The position numbers were made by a program, and so were the translations under genes. Below the pieces are notes generated by a model. The model was not told where the DNA came from. It was given only the letters and a program-made list of their open reading frames with translations, and ran no database searches. This document shows, piece after piece, positions 33,694 through 47,099 of a DNA stretch of 64,000 bases. Positions within the stretch are counted from its first letter, which is position 1. Each line of letters starts with the position of its first letter. The stretch is from Vitellaria paradoxa (lineage: Eukaryota; Streptophyta; Magnoliopsida; Ericales; Sapotaceae): positions 14,765,728 through 14,829,727 of the forward strand of contig CM034241.1 in NCBI GenBank assembly GCA_019916065.1, in the 5' to 3' direction.

Positions 33694-34538
33694 TGTAAAG
33701 TTTTATTATGGTAAATCCATACAAAATCTTAAGTTAAATGTTGATAGTTGAAATGTTTCCAAAATGTGACGAGGAGAGAAGATTTGAATATTTCTAAATT
33801 GAAGATGACAATAAATCACATTAAGTTCATGATATTTGCAAGCTTTCAAAAGACAGCAAAGTTCCAATTCAAGTTAAAAACTGAACATATACATTCCTAT
33901 ATAGATTAGGATTCATCTAAGCAGAACAAGAGAAATTCTAGTACGTATAGCAGGTAGCATGTAGGATGCGCGAGGTTACACCAAATTGATGCTGGGAGAC
34001 TGTAGCGAACGCGTGGGTGTGCCTTTTATATGTTCTGGCTCAGACCAAATTCTAGTATGGTCTGCAGGCTGAAGGATGGATGCATGAGTTCGACATGTTG
34101 GTGCAGCACGGTGCTTGATGCTCAAAGGTTCAAGCTATATATTATTTGGACATATTTGTTTCCTATTTTGCCAGATTAAGGCAACTTGTTGTAACTCTAT
34201 ATATGGACTTGATCTTAATAAACATATACACATCGAGGACATATTATAGAGATTTAGAAAGAGAGCTTTTCATCTTGAGGGCTTTCACGATCTTTCTCTA
34301 TTCATTGTTTCATTTTTTCTTTACTTTCTGAGTGAATCAACAAGCCCACTTGTAAGGTTAGTTGAGTGAATCGAGCAAAAGTGACGAAAGAATTTGTGCA
34401 AGTGAATCGTGAAGAATTCATGTAGTACCTTATAACCGGTTTTATGGAATTTGTAATAGAGGTTTTTTTTCCCTTGTGAAAGGGTTTCTCATCAATTCTC
34501 TAAGTTATTGTGTGTGTGATCATTTGATCCATGTTTCA
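33694..34538 (+). mobile_element. SIRE 3' LTR copy (unit B)
   Basis: Duplicate of the LTR at 24026-24872, again preceded by AAGGGAGAGG. It arose by segmental duplication and not by a new insertion, because the pre-LTR sequence from 33606 is copied too. Confidence 0.85.
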
Positions 34539-34550
34539 TTGTATTTCGAA

Positions 34551-35620
34551 TAAAATAGTATTAACAAAATTGTGGGTCATCATAAGTAACACTTTCTGTA
34601 TCATTACGAACACTACCATTCACATCAGAGTTAAGTGACATCATTTAACTTAACAAATTGAGGTTTCTCAGTTTGAGCACTCACATCAAAAGAATCTCCT
34701 GTCCATAATCGATGTCTATACTTAACCTTTCATTAAATATAATATCTTTACTACGAGTTATTTTATGATTTTGTTCATCCCAAAATCAATAACCAAATTC
34801 ATCATCACCATACCTAATCAAGGTGCATTTAATGGATTTAGTTTCTAATCTATTTCTACTAGCAACATCTATATGAACATATGAAACATAGCTAAAAACT
34901 TTTAAAAATGAAAGATTTACATCTTTCCCAATCCAAGTCTTCTTTGGAAATTGTCCATCTAAAGGAATAAAAGGTTGCTGATTTATCAATAAATGTGAAG
35001 AGTTAATTGCGTTGGCCCAAAACATCTAAGGAAAGTCCATCATATATGCCTATGCATCTAGCATGATCATTTAGGGTCCTATTCATACGCTCAGCAACTC
35101 TATTCTATTGAGGTGTTCTACTAATGGTCTTTTCTATCCAGATTCCACTATTTGCATAGTATACCTTGAACACTTTCGGTTCATATTCCTCTTCATTATC
35201 ATACCGCAAGCATTTCAATTTTAGCCATATCTCATTTTTTACAAAGGCTTTTCATTTCTTAAATACATCAAAAGTATCTGATTTATTTTTCAAAAAATAA
35301 ACTCATCTTTTCCTTACTAATTCATCAATGTAGGTCATGTAGTAAGACGAGCAACCAAGAGATGAAACTGGAGCAGATCCCCAAAAATTAGTGTGAACTA
35401 GCTCCAAGTTCTCCTATTTCAGTGTTCTATTAACCTTTGAGAAGTTCAACCTTTCCTATTTGCCATGGATATAGTCTTCATACAAACTTAGATCAACTGA
35501 TGTCAATCCTGAAAATTTTTCCTTCAAACACTTCATCTTCATCCTTTTTTTCACCTATATGACCCAACTTGAATGCCGCAAATTTGGATCAATTGCCCCT
35601 TTTGCTACTGATTGTGCATA
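34551..35620 (-). pseudogene. Minus-strand copia integrase remnant (unit B)
   Basis: Copy of 24885-25954, offset 9,666 bp. The open integrase C-terminal segment (34786-35025) encodes the same 79 residues as unit A. The stops and the frameshift in the LGHMSEK region are shared, so they predate the duplication. Confidence 0.7.
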
Positions 35621-37344
35621 TTTTCTGCTTTATTATCATGGTTACATGGCTGATTATATGTGAGTTATTTGTTAGAAATCCCATTTGTTATTGTTAAATG
35701 TGAATTTTGATCAACTTATGGGATTTTGCAGGGTTATGTGACCAAATTAAGAAGAAAAGAGACAAATATGAGCTAAAGGAGGCAAGGAGCTGAAGATGGA
35801 CCTGATGGGCACCCCATAGAGGCCACAGGCACCCCTCATTATTCATGGGCACCCCTTAGTAGTCATAGGCGCCCCACCTTTAATCTGATGGGCGCCCGCC
35901 GAGAGGGGTTTTTAGGGCTGTTTCATTGGGGACTTCATCAAACACTTTGGACAACTAAGCCACGGGCGCCCTTCATTATTCAAGGGCACCCATGATGACT
36001 TTTCTAGCACACGTGCAGAATAAAGTTTGAGTTATAATTTTACCCTTATGCCCTTGCATTATGTATTAATGTAAATAGAATACTTTCTGATGGAGGGGGG
36101 TTCCGAACCCTACGTAAGCTTTGGGTTTTGTCTTCTGAGAGTTTTTTAGAGAGTTTTACGTTACATTTCACACTTAGGGTTAGGGTTTTGAACTTGCTTT
36201 GGGTTGTTCAAGCTTTGTTTCATCTTCGCATTCAGATTAACTTGTAAGTTACATTCATTACTTCGTTTTAATTAAAGGTTCATTATTTTCTATAGCTTTG
36301 TTCTTTATTTTTGCTTTGTAGTATTTCGTAATCTTTGTGATTGATTTGTTTTCGAAATCGCTTTAAACCTCTTCGTTCTACTTCGTTTTCATGTTTGAGT
36401 GTATAATGAAGATGATTTCTTTTTCGAAAGGCTTCATTTATGCTTTCGCAATGTTAGGCTAGGGTTTGTTCTTGGCTTCAAGCCATTGAAGGTGGTGTGG
36501 TAGTTTGGTGAACTCAAATGTAAGATTCTTTTCAATGAAACATATTTTTGATTCGAATTGGAATTTTGTAGTAAGCTAGGGTCCTTTTGAAATCAACTCA
36601 CCTGTGTTATAACCATAACTTGGTTACAAGTATTCACTTGTGCACACCAAGTGTTTGGTTCAATGTCCCGGTGAGTTAGAAATACATTATTCAAAACCCA
36701 AATTTGGTTTTCTTACGCAATCAATCACCCGTGTTAAAACCAAAGCTTGGTTACAATTAGCCACTCGTGCATACCAAGTGGTTGGTTCAATGGCCCGGTG
36801 ATTTGGAACCTATTTTCATAAAACCATGACTTGAGGTATTCTTAAGAATCGGTTCATCCGTGTTACAATCGAAGCCTGGTTACGAGTTAACGCTTGTGCA
36901 TACTAGGTGTTCGATTCAATGTCCTACTGAATCCGACACTAATTTCAAAAGCCTCTGCTTACGTTGAGTTCCATAAAATAGGTTTTAATGGAATATCTTC
37001 CGACCTACCAATGCATGTGCGTTTGTTAGGTTGAGTTACAAATGCATTTGAGTAAACCACTACCCACTACTGGATTTGGTTCGAAGCTAAGATTGTCTTC
37101 GTTATTTTATTTGTAGTATTTTTATTTTAGAACCATAATTCCTACACTCCATCATTCTCAACCCAACCATATTCAAACACCTTGTAAATCTAAAATTAGT
37201 TTAAATTAACTTAGGTTCACTTACTAACTAAGAGAACAAGTCTGGAGCTTTTAATAAAGCCCTCCCTGTGGAAATGACCTCGGTTCTCACCGAGTAAGAC
37301 TATGACCACCCTCTTGCACTTGAGAGGTAGAACCTGAACACATT
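35621..37344 (+). mobile_element. Gypsy LTR inside the copia remnant (unit B)
   Basis: Copy of 25955-27678, including the GGGCGCCC cluster (about 35806-36000) and the CTCGG / CCGAG U5 hairpin. One repeat unit differs (GGGCGCCCTTCATT here versus GGGCGCCCCTCATT). Near 35733 it reads GGTTATGTGACC, where unit A has GGTTATATGACC; TGTGACC would be a conventional LTR start after a GGTTA duplication. Confidence 0.6.
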
Positions 37345-38570
37345 TCAGGGTCGGTTAGCTACTATGATTATATCATTACTGTTTGTGGTCATATAAAGAG
37401 TGGCTATCTTTTTCCTTCGAGCCACAATTATAGCTCCTTTTGTGATTTTCCACGAACCACACATGAAACATGTTGAGTATCCCTTATCATCAAGCCGTCC
37501 CACAAATATTAGGTTCATTTTCAAATTAGGAATGTATCTTACATTCATTAACACCCAAATTAGTCCCTGTTTGTGTTTTAATTCTTGCATCACACCCCTA
37601 ATGTGCAAAGGTTCATCATCAATTAAATAAATCTTACCGAAATCACCATTTACATAATTTTCTATAATTTCATAACTAGGGCAGGAATGAAATGAAACCC
37701 CTAAATCTAATAGTTAAGACTGAAGAGGACTATCAATACTAAGAATCAAAGTATTACCAGTATACTCAACAAAATTAACAGTTTGTTTATTCTCACTTTT
37801 TTCATTTTTTTCTTAGAAGTCTGACACTCATTTCTAAAGTGTGTCTATTTTCCACAATTCCAACATCTTAAGGAGGATCCAAAATTCTCATTATTACTAG
37901 ACTTTGACTTGCTCCCAAATCTTGATTTGGACGTATCATGATCCGACTTCCTAGATGATGCCCCTACTTTCTACACTCAAAACAGTCCTTGATATTTGAC
38001 TTGTTTCTCTCCTATGAATGTCTTCACTAATAATTAGATCCCTAATACCACTAAATTTTAATTAATCCTTACCTACAGAATTACTTCCCACTATTGCCAT
38101 GCCATTCTAAATATCTTGTGGGAATGACAAAAGGATCAATGCCTGAATCTCATCATTAATGTCTATCTCTATTGAGCTCATCTAAATTATAACAATGTTG
38201 AATGCATTCAGATGTTCCATCACTGAAGCATCTTCTTGTATCTTCAAAGTGAACAGCCGCCTCATCAGATGTACCTTGTTTGCTACAATAGGGTTTCTTA
38301 TACATATCTGATAAGGATTTCATAAGAGATACAGTGGTTTTCTGTTTTGTAACATTGAATGCCACCTTGCGTGTCAATGATAGTCGAATCACACCTAGAA
38401 CTTTCTCGTCTAGGATTGTCCATTCTACATCACTCTTCTTCTTCGATTTCTCTCTGTCAACAGTGGATACAAATCTCTACCATAAGGTAGTCTTTGATTT
38501 GCATCCTCCAAAATCTAAAGTTTAAACCATCGAACTTTTCAGTCTTTACTTTTCTTTCTTCTCCAGGCAT
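37345..38570 (-). pseudogene. Minus-strand copia gag-protease remnant (unit B)
   Basis: Copy of 27679-28904. The open GAG-pre-integrase segment (37345-37608) differs from unit A at a handful of residues (for example Asn-Leu-Lys-Met for Asn-Leu-Lys-Ile). A frame at 38156-38392 shows the gag core TTVSLMKSLSDMYKKP followed by a frameshift. Confidence 0.75.
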
Positions 38571-38599
38571 CGCTATCACTCACAACGTACGAACCCTAC

Positions 38600-38611
38600 G
38601 CTCTGATACCA
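38600..38611 (-). other. tRNA-iMet primer binding site (unit B copia)
   Basis: GCTCTGATACCA, identical to 28934-28945, is preserved in the duplicate. Confidence 0.85.
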
Positions 38612-38613
38612 AT

Positions 38614-38990
38614 TGTTGAAAAAATCGAACAGATTTTTGTGATTCCCAAAACTTGAGTAAAACAATTAAATTAAGAATAAAAGCAAAAAATAAAATCACA
38701 CGGTCAAGACACAGACATTTTATGTGGTACACCACAAGGATTACGTCCACAATATTGTTGATTATTCTTTCTTATTATCAAAATTCGTGATCAATTGTAC
38801 AGAGACCAAATAAGGTATTTATACCGAAAAGAAAAATCCAAAAAATATGCCACGCCCATAGCTCATTAACCAAGGTACAGCAAGCGTCCGAATCAAATCA
38901 CACAACCTTTTCAATTCGGGTCAAAATGGAATCCAAGCGAAATTGTTTAGATTCTAGAGACCCAAAAGCCTTCTAATTTAAAAATCAACA
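38614..38990 (-). mobile_element. 5' LTR of the minus-strand copia element (unit B)
   Basis: A 377-bp copy bounded by TGTTG and CAACA. It has one A fewer than unit A in an A run near the start. Confidence 0.7.
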
Positions 38991-39191
38991 TATAATCTAT
39001 TTGTGATTTAGATTAAAGTGTAAAATTAAAAAATTATGTTAAATTTGATTAGATTTGTATTTCACATGCCATGTAGACTAATACATAATTGTGTAATTAA
39101 TTTATATTTTTTGAAAAATATAAAAATAAATTTGTCTTTATTTTTTTTTTGTTTTGTCGAGTTCCTTCAAGAAAAATGAAACAAAATACTT

Positions 39192-41139
39192 TTAGGCCCC
39201 ATTTGGTAATGTTTTCGTTTTCTGTTTTTCTGTTTAAGTTTTCAAAATTTTGTAAACCCACAACAGAAATATGTTTGATAAACCTGTATATATTTTTTTA
39301 TTTCCAAAAAAAATAAAAACATAAATAGAAAAACGTAAACACAAAAAAAGTGTTTTCACTTTGGTTTTCTTTTTTGTTGCCAATATTTTGTTAATTTTAA
39401 AACTTTATCTATTTTTGTAACATTACATAAAAATAAATTATTTTATTCAAATATTTTATTAAAATAAGTTATTTTAATAAATAATATAATTAAATTCAAT
39501 AAATTAAATTAAATATATAAATCAATATAAATTATTTTTAATAAATAATAAAACTAAATTAATTAATTAATTTAATTTAATAATTAAATATTGCTAAATT
39601 ATCTAAAATAAATATCATAATTAATTTATTTAATCTAATAATTAAATTAATTTATATAAAATAATTACTAATAAATAATTAAATTATATTAAATTTTAAT
39701 TTAATTTAATAATTATTATTAAATTGTTTTAAATAAATATCATAATTAAATTAAATTATTTATAATTTAATTAATTTAATTTATATAAAATATATTTTAT
39801 TAAATTATTTTAATAAATAATTAAATGAATTTAATTAATATAAAAATAAATAATTTAATTTAATAATTAATCTAATTTAATTATTTATTTAATATGAAAT
39901 ATATTTTATTAAATTATTTTTAATAAATAATATATTTTAATAGATTTTATATTTATTAAAGTAAATGATTTTAATAAATAATTTACTGTATTAATTTAAT
40001 TAATTATTTTAATTAAATTAAATTAATATAAAATATATTTTATTAAGTTCTATTAATTTTTTAAAACTAATAAAATTAAATATTTTCTAAAATAAAAAAT
40101 TAATAATTATAAACAAAATTACATTTCCAAACGCAGTTTCAGTTTTCATTTCAGAAAAAATAAACAGTAATAGAAAACAAAAAACAGAAAACGGTAATAG
40201 AAAAACAGCAATAAAAAAATGACAGTGTTGTCAAACCGGTCCTTAAGTTTTCATTTTTAGTTTTTCATTTTCTTTCACAGCAACTATTAGTTACAACGTA
40301 CCATTACCCACCATTAACCATAATCGTCTACTAGTCGTCACCCATCCAGCCACCACCTCCTATTGTCGCCGTCCATCTCTGATCACTGCCCAATATATTA
40401 TTTAATATTATTTTTAATTAATATATTACATTAATTAATCATGTTGTCAATAACTAGTTTAAAATTATATATTGAATATATTAAATAATAGTAATTTAAT
40501 TAATTAAATTTAATTATAACTAATTTTATTTAGTTATCTTAATTATATTTTTATTAAAAATAATTAATTTAACAAAATAAAATATATTAAATATAATTAA
40601 ATTAATAATTAATAATTACCTAAATTAAATTACTTATAATTTGATTATAATAATTTAATAGGCAAGTAATAATTAACTATTAAATTAATTATAATTAAAT
40701 TTAATTAATTAATCTAATTAACAGGAATTACGTTTTACTAAATTGTTTTTAAAAATAGTACAATAAATTAAGTTTGATATATTTTATTTTTATTGGACTA
40801 AATTATGTTTAACAAATAATATAATTAAATTAATTAAAAACAACAATTACCAACTAAAAACTATTATTTCCAAATGTGCTTTGAATAACTGAATACAGAA
40901 ACTGAAAACTGAATATAAAAACTGAATACAAAAACTAAAACTAACAACTTTCTCAAACGGAACCTTATCTTTTCATAATTTTTGAAAATTTTTAAACTAT
41001 TTTTATTTTTTTTTTGAAATCTGAAAACTGAAAACAAATTTACCAAATGAGTTCTGGTGTTCAGTTTTCAAAAAAAAAAAAAAAACTAAAACAAAAACTA
41101 AAAATCAAAAATTGAAAGTTTCGCCAAACGAGGTCTAAG
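39192..41139. mobile_element. AT-rich TIR element (unit B)
   Basis: Copy of 29526-31496 with the same terminal sequences (TTAGGCCCCATTTGG at left, CCAAACGAGGTCTAA at right) and small length differences in AT repeats. Confidence 0.5.
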
Positions 41140-41186
41140 TGAGGCCTATATATATATATATATATTCATTAATAACCCTTAACAAC

Positions 41187-41246
41187 ACTAACCACTCACC
41201 ATTTAAAAGTGACATAACTAACCACTCACCATTTAAAAGTGACATA
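41187..41246. repeat. Two 30-bp tandem units (unit B)
   Basis: Same pair of 30-bp units as at 31548-31607; the AT microsatellite before them is shorter here. Confidence 0.8.
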
Positions 41247-42935
41247 AAAAATAATTTTTTAATTTTCGTAAGTTATTTAAGTAATTTTACTTTTTTATTT
41301 TTTATTTTCCTTAAATACTCATTAACTGTTTACTTCTCTTGTTATGTACTTTTATTTTATTTAAATGTCCCTTAATTATTTACTATTTACTTAAATATTT
41401 TTAACTAATAATTACTCATTATTTATTATTTGACATATTTTTTTTAATTTTCTAAATAAAATAAAAAATTAATTAAAAATACACACTGTATCCCCCTTAT
41501 AGTATACATGTATATTTCTATTTATATATAGTTGTGTTTGATTGCCGTCTATTGATCCAATATGGTTCTTCCTCCAAAAAAAGTAAATGAGTAATTACAC
41601 TTTGTCATTTGAATTTACTGCAAAAACAAATTATCTTCCACCGATTTAAAAATTAACACATAATATCTTATAATTTGAATTAATTTATAAAATTTATTGA
41701 ATTTTAGAATTTGATTAGATCTCCCTACTTCACATTCCGAAATTAATCAGACGAAAAACATTTAAAAGAAAATAGATAAATAAAGGTACACATTCATCTA
41801 CTTTTCATATCAAAACTAAAAGCAGACACCCACTATGTATATGATTTTTGTTAAATTTTTTTAATTAAAATAAAATTATAAAAAATTAGTAAATACAAAA
41901 GCTCAAATAGAAAATAATAAGTAGATGGTAACTAATTAAGGAGTATTTAAAGACAATAAAAATATTACAAAAATAGTGGGTGATTAAAAGTTTAAGGAAA
42001 ATAAAAATATAACTGAATAAAATTACTTAATTAAATGATAGTTATGAAAACTTATTTTTCAATACTAAAAAGTTATAGAAAATTTAAGAATATTATAAAA
42101 ATAAATTCACTAAATTAAAATAATTAAGAATCTTTTAATTGAGCAACTAGACGCATGTTCAAAGTGGATAGTTCAAAGTATACTTTACACGTTCAAAATA
42201 TATTGTTCAAAGTATGTGTTTGAATGTTAAGGTCGCTTATTCTGAGCATAAATACTTTTGCATTATTCTAAACTTGTGGACCCGCATCTCCTCCCGGGCT
42301 ATTAAAAACGAATCGGATCATCATTGGTGGAGTAAAATCCGGGACCATATCTAATTTATGTTTATTTCTGAGCTCATCCATGATCTGTCTCCTTCCCAAC
42401 AGTATTATTAAATGAACGAAAGAATAGACAACAAGAGCCACCGCCATCAGAAAATCATGGTAAGACTTATATTAGAAGTTTATAATTCCCGCAAAATTGT
42501 GTTTGATAGGTCCCTTTTGGAAATTAAATTTTTAATAATTTTTGACAATTTTTAGCAAAAGTTGGTGGATGAAAATTTTTTATATATTTGGTAAAATAAA
42601 TATATTTTTTTTGAATTTTTACAACTTTTAGGTATTTGGTTAAACAAATAGAAATTTTTAGTAACTTCTAACAATTTTTAGGTGTTTGACAATATTTTTA
42701 GTAATTTTTAAATTAGATTAAAGTGAAATTACTATTATGCGTCTCCTCAACTTAGCAAAAGTTAATATTTTGACAATCTGTCAACTTAACAAAATTTGAC
42801 AATTTTCGATATCTTACCAAATACATCAAATATCAAAAAGTAATATTTTTTTTATTTTTTTTTAACTTTAAACAGGATTTTTTTTTTTTATTATTGAATG
42901 TTACCATTCAACCTCGGAAAGTTGTATATATATAT
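41247..42935. other. Non-coding AT-rich stretch (unit B)
   Basis: Copy of 31608-33280. The GC-richer block with the ATG|GTAAGA motif is at about 42270-42470. No gene is supported. Confidence 0.35.
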
Positions 42936-43126
42936 GTTAGTAACCTGAAAACTTGGGTAGGTAGGCCTTATTAGACCCACTCCACCTTGCCAAACTAGAG
43001 GCAGGAGGCTAACTCTAAAGTATCGTCAGGTTAATCACAAGTATGATCTCAATGCGATTCAAACTCACGACTTTTGAATTTACAGTTTGGTACGGGTTCT
43101 TTTTGTCTATTGAACTACTCCGCAGA
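42936..43126 (-). mobile_element. tRNA-derived SINE, decayed promoter (unit B)
   Basis: Copy of the SINE at 33281-33470. Its A box has become GTAGTTCAATAGAC and its B box GAGTTTGAATC, each change being C-to-T or G-to-A. Pol III activity would be lost or weak. Confidence 0.7.
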
Positions 43127-43260
43127 GTTACATATATATTGTTGCTAATGAGTTTACTATGATTTGGTGATTTAACAAATTGCTACATGGTTATCAATTT
43201 AATGAGCTTAATACATTGTTATATAGATAACATTATGTGCATTAATTGTGGAAGGGGCAT

Positions 43261-46213
43261 GCATCCTATTCACTGTACCATCGAATGTGCCAATTTTATT
43301 GTTGTGCGGTCGATGTTTGTGAGCGAGGCACTGGCAATATTGACACGGGGTCAAACTTTTTGAAATTATGAAAAAAATTCCAACCAATAATCATTCAATC
43401 ACAAAAGCACAAAATTAATAACGGAGTAACTCTTATAAGATAGTAAAATAAAATTTTAGATCTAATTTTGGAGATTATCTAAATAGTTTTCACTATAAAA
43501 TTTAGTTATAAGAATTGAACTTGAACACTCTACGATTCCTCTCACGTATTTGTACAATCTCTTACTCGACTCCTCGATACACCAAGTTCAATTAGAAAAA
43601 ATTTTCAACTTATCAGAAAAACTATCTTGAAATCCTCCAAGACTGACAAACTCAAAGTATGTAAAATGAGGAGAAAAACTCTACATTTTCACATTACAAA
43701 ACCTCTCTTCTCAAACTTTATAATATGCTCTTTATATATTTTTCATTAATTACGGAAAGCATATGCATAGACAAGTAAAGATTCAAACAAAATAGGGAAC
43801 TAAAATTGTACAAATTTCGGCAAGTTGAACCCTTAGATTCTCTGCACGTTGCTTGCGAGATGCACTGCCCCCTACTGCAACCTTTAAGTTGCATGCGGCC
43901 TGCGTGCAATGTTCATTGATTTGTTTTTTTCTACTGCTTTCATGACACTCGTCTAAACTCTTGTGACTTGTCTGTGAACCCTACTATCATTCAATTATAA
44001 GTTCGGAAGCAGTCCTGGATCACGTAGACTTCCTCAAGTTTCTTTATTTTCATTAATTTCAATAATTAGGAAACTCTAATGCTGCATTATTTCATCAAAT
44101 TTGGTATTTCGTTCTTTCTTGCTTTAGGAAACTAAATTCATTATAAATTTAATCCCAATTCTATTTGGATTTGCCATCTTAGAATTTTACGCTTTTATTA
44201 AAATTATAAATTAAGATTTAATATATCGAACGATCTTTAGTTGAGGTATACAACTATTTGCGTGTGCATGAATAATTATGGTAATGGGATGTATATTCTA
44301 ATTTGCACCTCGGTGTGATATCTACACGTTGATTTGATTTGATCATTTAGCCAATGAGAGGCTATTTAAGGCATTCTTTATGATGTTGGTTTGTCATTAT
44401 TCAAAGACATAATATAGTTATGGTTCTATATGTGCCTAATTATAACTCGATTTTTTTATTACTCAAAAAAAATATGTTTGGTAGCTTCGCTTGTGTCTAA
44501 TTATTGCCCATCCCAAGGTTAGAGATTGATGGAAATATAAGAATGCACTGCATAAATTTATTTTTCTTTAGTCTCGTCCCTTATGAATAGTTGTAAGATT
44601 TATATTATTATTATTATTATTATTTGTATTTGGATTTTGATACTTTGTTGTAAGATTTATTTCATCTTATACACATATATACTATTCTATTTATTGGGTA
44701 GCTGGCAAGTCCTAAACCTATAGGTTTGAACTAGACGATAAGAGAATATAATCTTTTATAAAAATATGAATAATCTATTTTGAAATCAAGTCAAAGTTAA
44801 ATTAATGCCATAGATAGTGGCCACACGTTACCATCCGAGTCAAATTTATAAAGTCATAAAATCATTTTTGACTATAATATCTAATATATAGTAATGGGAA
44901 TAAAACTTTAGTAGTGAACCAACAAATATAAGTAATCATCTGATATAATAATACATAATCACGTCTCAAAATGACCCGCAGCTTGGGTCACGCAAATTAC
45001 CATAGAAAAATAAAGACCAATAAGGCCAAGTCTAACAACTAACCCGGTTCAAGATGATTGTTTTTACCTCCTAATGGATTACCTGCAATAAGAATAGGAG
45101 AGCTACAAAACCAAGTAGGTAGAATAGTAAATGTGTACGCACAAGTGTATACCTCATCCAGACAACAATAATATACCACAATATAATTCACAAAATAAAA
45201 AATTAATGTGTATGCAATGGCCAATCATTCATTATCTACTCCCAACCATATGTTAGGACGAATCAAATCCTACAAATATTCGTTTGGAGCTCTTAAAAAA
45301 AATAAAATAAAATCTCACAAATCTCTACAAATACAAATTATAAAGACAGTAAAATTTAAATTCTTCATTTACTGCATGAATTTCGAAATATTTATTTTTA
45401 CAATTTTATACAATTCTAAACACACCCTATATATAGAGCAATCAATCAAACCATTTTGCTAGACTAAGAACAAATTGGCATCATACAGATGCATCATATC
45501 ATCAAAAGATAACAAAGAATCGTAACTTCTCATTAGCTTTTTTTTACTATATCTTGTAGTAGAAAACTACCCGTAAGCAAGCGCCGATTAGCAACCTAAA
45601 AATATAATAATCTTAGCACAAATGCTCTACCAATAAATGAATAGTCATAAGTCATAATATTGACCGAGAATCATTCAATAATTTAAAAAACTTAATTTAT
45701 TCTCATGAAAAGAAATATTGCCCATAATATAAATGTTCCTCCTGCACATCAACATGTTATATCAATGGCCACGTTCTAAAATATTTTGTATATTGTTTCT
45801 CTTGGACTTAGTTGGAGTTTTTTAATCGGGTTGAGTCCAGTAGTTGTATTAGAATTTGAATACTCAATTAGTGGTTGAGATGTACACAACTAGTGTATGC
45901 AAATTATATATTTGTATAATATTATAATATTTAGTTTTGCTTTAGATACCGTAATTTGACTCTAATATTGAATATATAATGTGATTATGCATGATTACAT
46001 ATGATTTGTATATGTTTCTTGATTTTAAAAATTCAAGACGTGACACATAATATTTTTCTCAACACAAAATCATTTTCCTCTAGGTTTTCTTACATGTTTT
46101 TTTTTTTTTTTTTTTTAATATTTGATAGCACTCTGCTATTTCAAAAAATAGTCTCAGAAACTATTTTTCTAAATATAAATACTTTGGGACACTGAGTCCT
46201 AATCACATTACAC
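43261..46213. other. Gene-free AT-rich interval
   Basis: Unique relative to the rest of the window. I see no coding frame with family motifs, no tRNA and no LTR. An ATT microsatellite lies at about 44608-44635 and a T tract at about 46098-46116. Short open frames here lack any recognisable motif. Confidence 0.4.
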
Positions 46214-46916
46214 TAAGAGTCTATTTGGTAATGTGTATATTTATTTTTTTTTTTTTGTATGTACACATTTTTGAATAAGGTAACAAAAACGTGTTTATTA
46301 ATTTTTTTTATTTATTAGTTTAAAAAATAAAAACTTTAACAAAAAATTAAATAAAAAAATATTTTCACTCTTCTTTTTCTCATTATAAATATTTTATCAA
46401 TTTTAATATTTTATCATTTTCATCGTATTATATTAGAATAAATTATTTTATTCAAATATTTTATTAAACTAAAATTATTTTTAATAAATAATATAATATA
46501 ATTACTTTAATTTAATCATTAAATTAATATGAAATATATTTTATTAAATTATTTTTACTAAATAATATAATTGATTATATTTAATATATTTTGTTTTTAT
46601 TAAAATAAATTATATTTTAATAAATAATATAATTAAAATAAATTTAATTATTTTATTAATTTGAATTAATAAAGTTTAATTAATTAAATTAATATGAAAT
46701 ATATTTTTAAAAATTTAATTAATCTTTTAAAAATTAATAAAATCAAATATTTTATTAAAATGAAAACTAATTGCTATAAACAAAATTACATTTTCAATCA
46801 TGATTTCAGATTCATTTCAGAAAAAAAAGGAAAATATATCATAGCAGAAAATAAAAATAAGAAAATATAAACAGTTAAACATACATAAAAAATGATAGTA
46901 TTACTGAACGATGCTT
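46214..46916. mobile_element. Diverged relative of the AT-rich TIR element
   Basis: The left end AAGAGTCTATTTGGTAATG and the right end TTACTGAACGATGCTTG (complement CAAGCATCGTTCAGTAA) resemble the ends of the 29.5-kb element. The interior shares phrases such as AAATTATTTTTAATAAATAA and ATGAAATATATTTTATTAA. It is shorter and clearly older. Confidence 0.4.
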
Positions 46917-47075
46917 GATTAAACTTGTGGGACCATATCTCACGACCTATTAAAAAAGAATTGGACCAAGGGCGGGGTAAAATCAATATTTATATTTAAA
47001 ATAAAAAGAAAAACCTTTCTACCGCATGAATGAGTGCTTCTAATTTCGCAGCTCATAATATTATTTCTCTCTTTC
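46917..47075. repeat. Diverged copy of the block at 32628-32770
   Basis: TAAACTTGTGGGACC ... CTATTAAAAAAGAATTGGA ... GGGTAAAATC here aligns with TAAACTTGTGGACC ... CTATTAAAAACGAATCGGA ... GAGTAAAATC at 32628, and then AGCTCAT ... CTCTTTCCCAA with AGCTCAT ... CTCCTTCCCAA. The nature of this repeat is unknown. Confidence 0.5.
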
Positions 47076-47099
47076 CCAAAAGGATCTCCTCTAATCCTA

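Larger units (their letters stand above)
33606..43260. repeat. Tandem duplication unit B
   Basis: Direct copy of unit A, ending ...GGAAGGGGCATG before unique sequence CATCCTATTC. The offset from unit A falls from 9,668 bp at the start to about 9,655 bp near the end through small indels in homopolymers and microsatellites. The junction has only a TG or ATG in common with the flanks, so no long repeat mediated the event. Confidence 0.9.
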
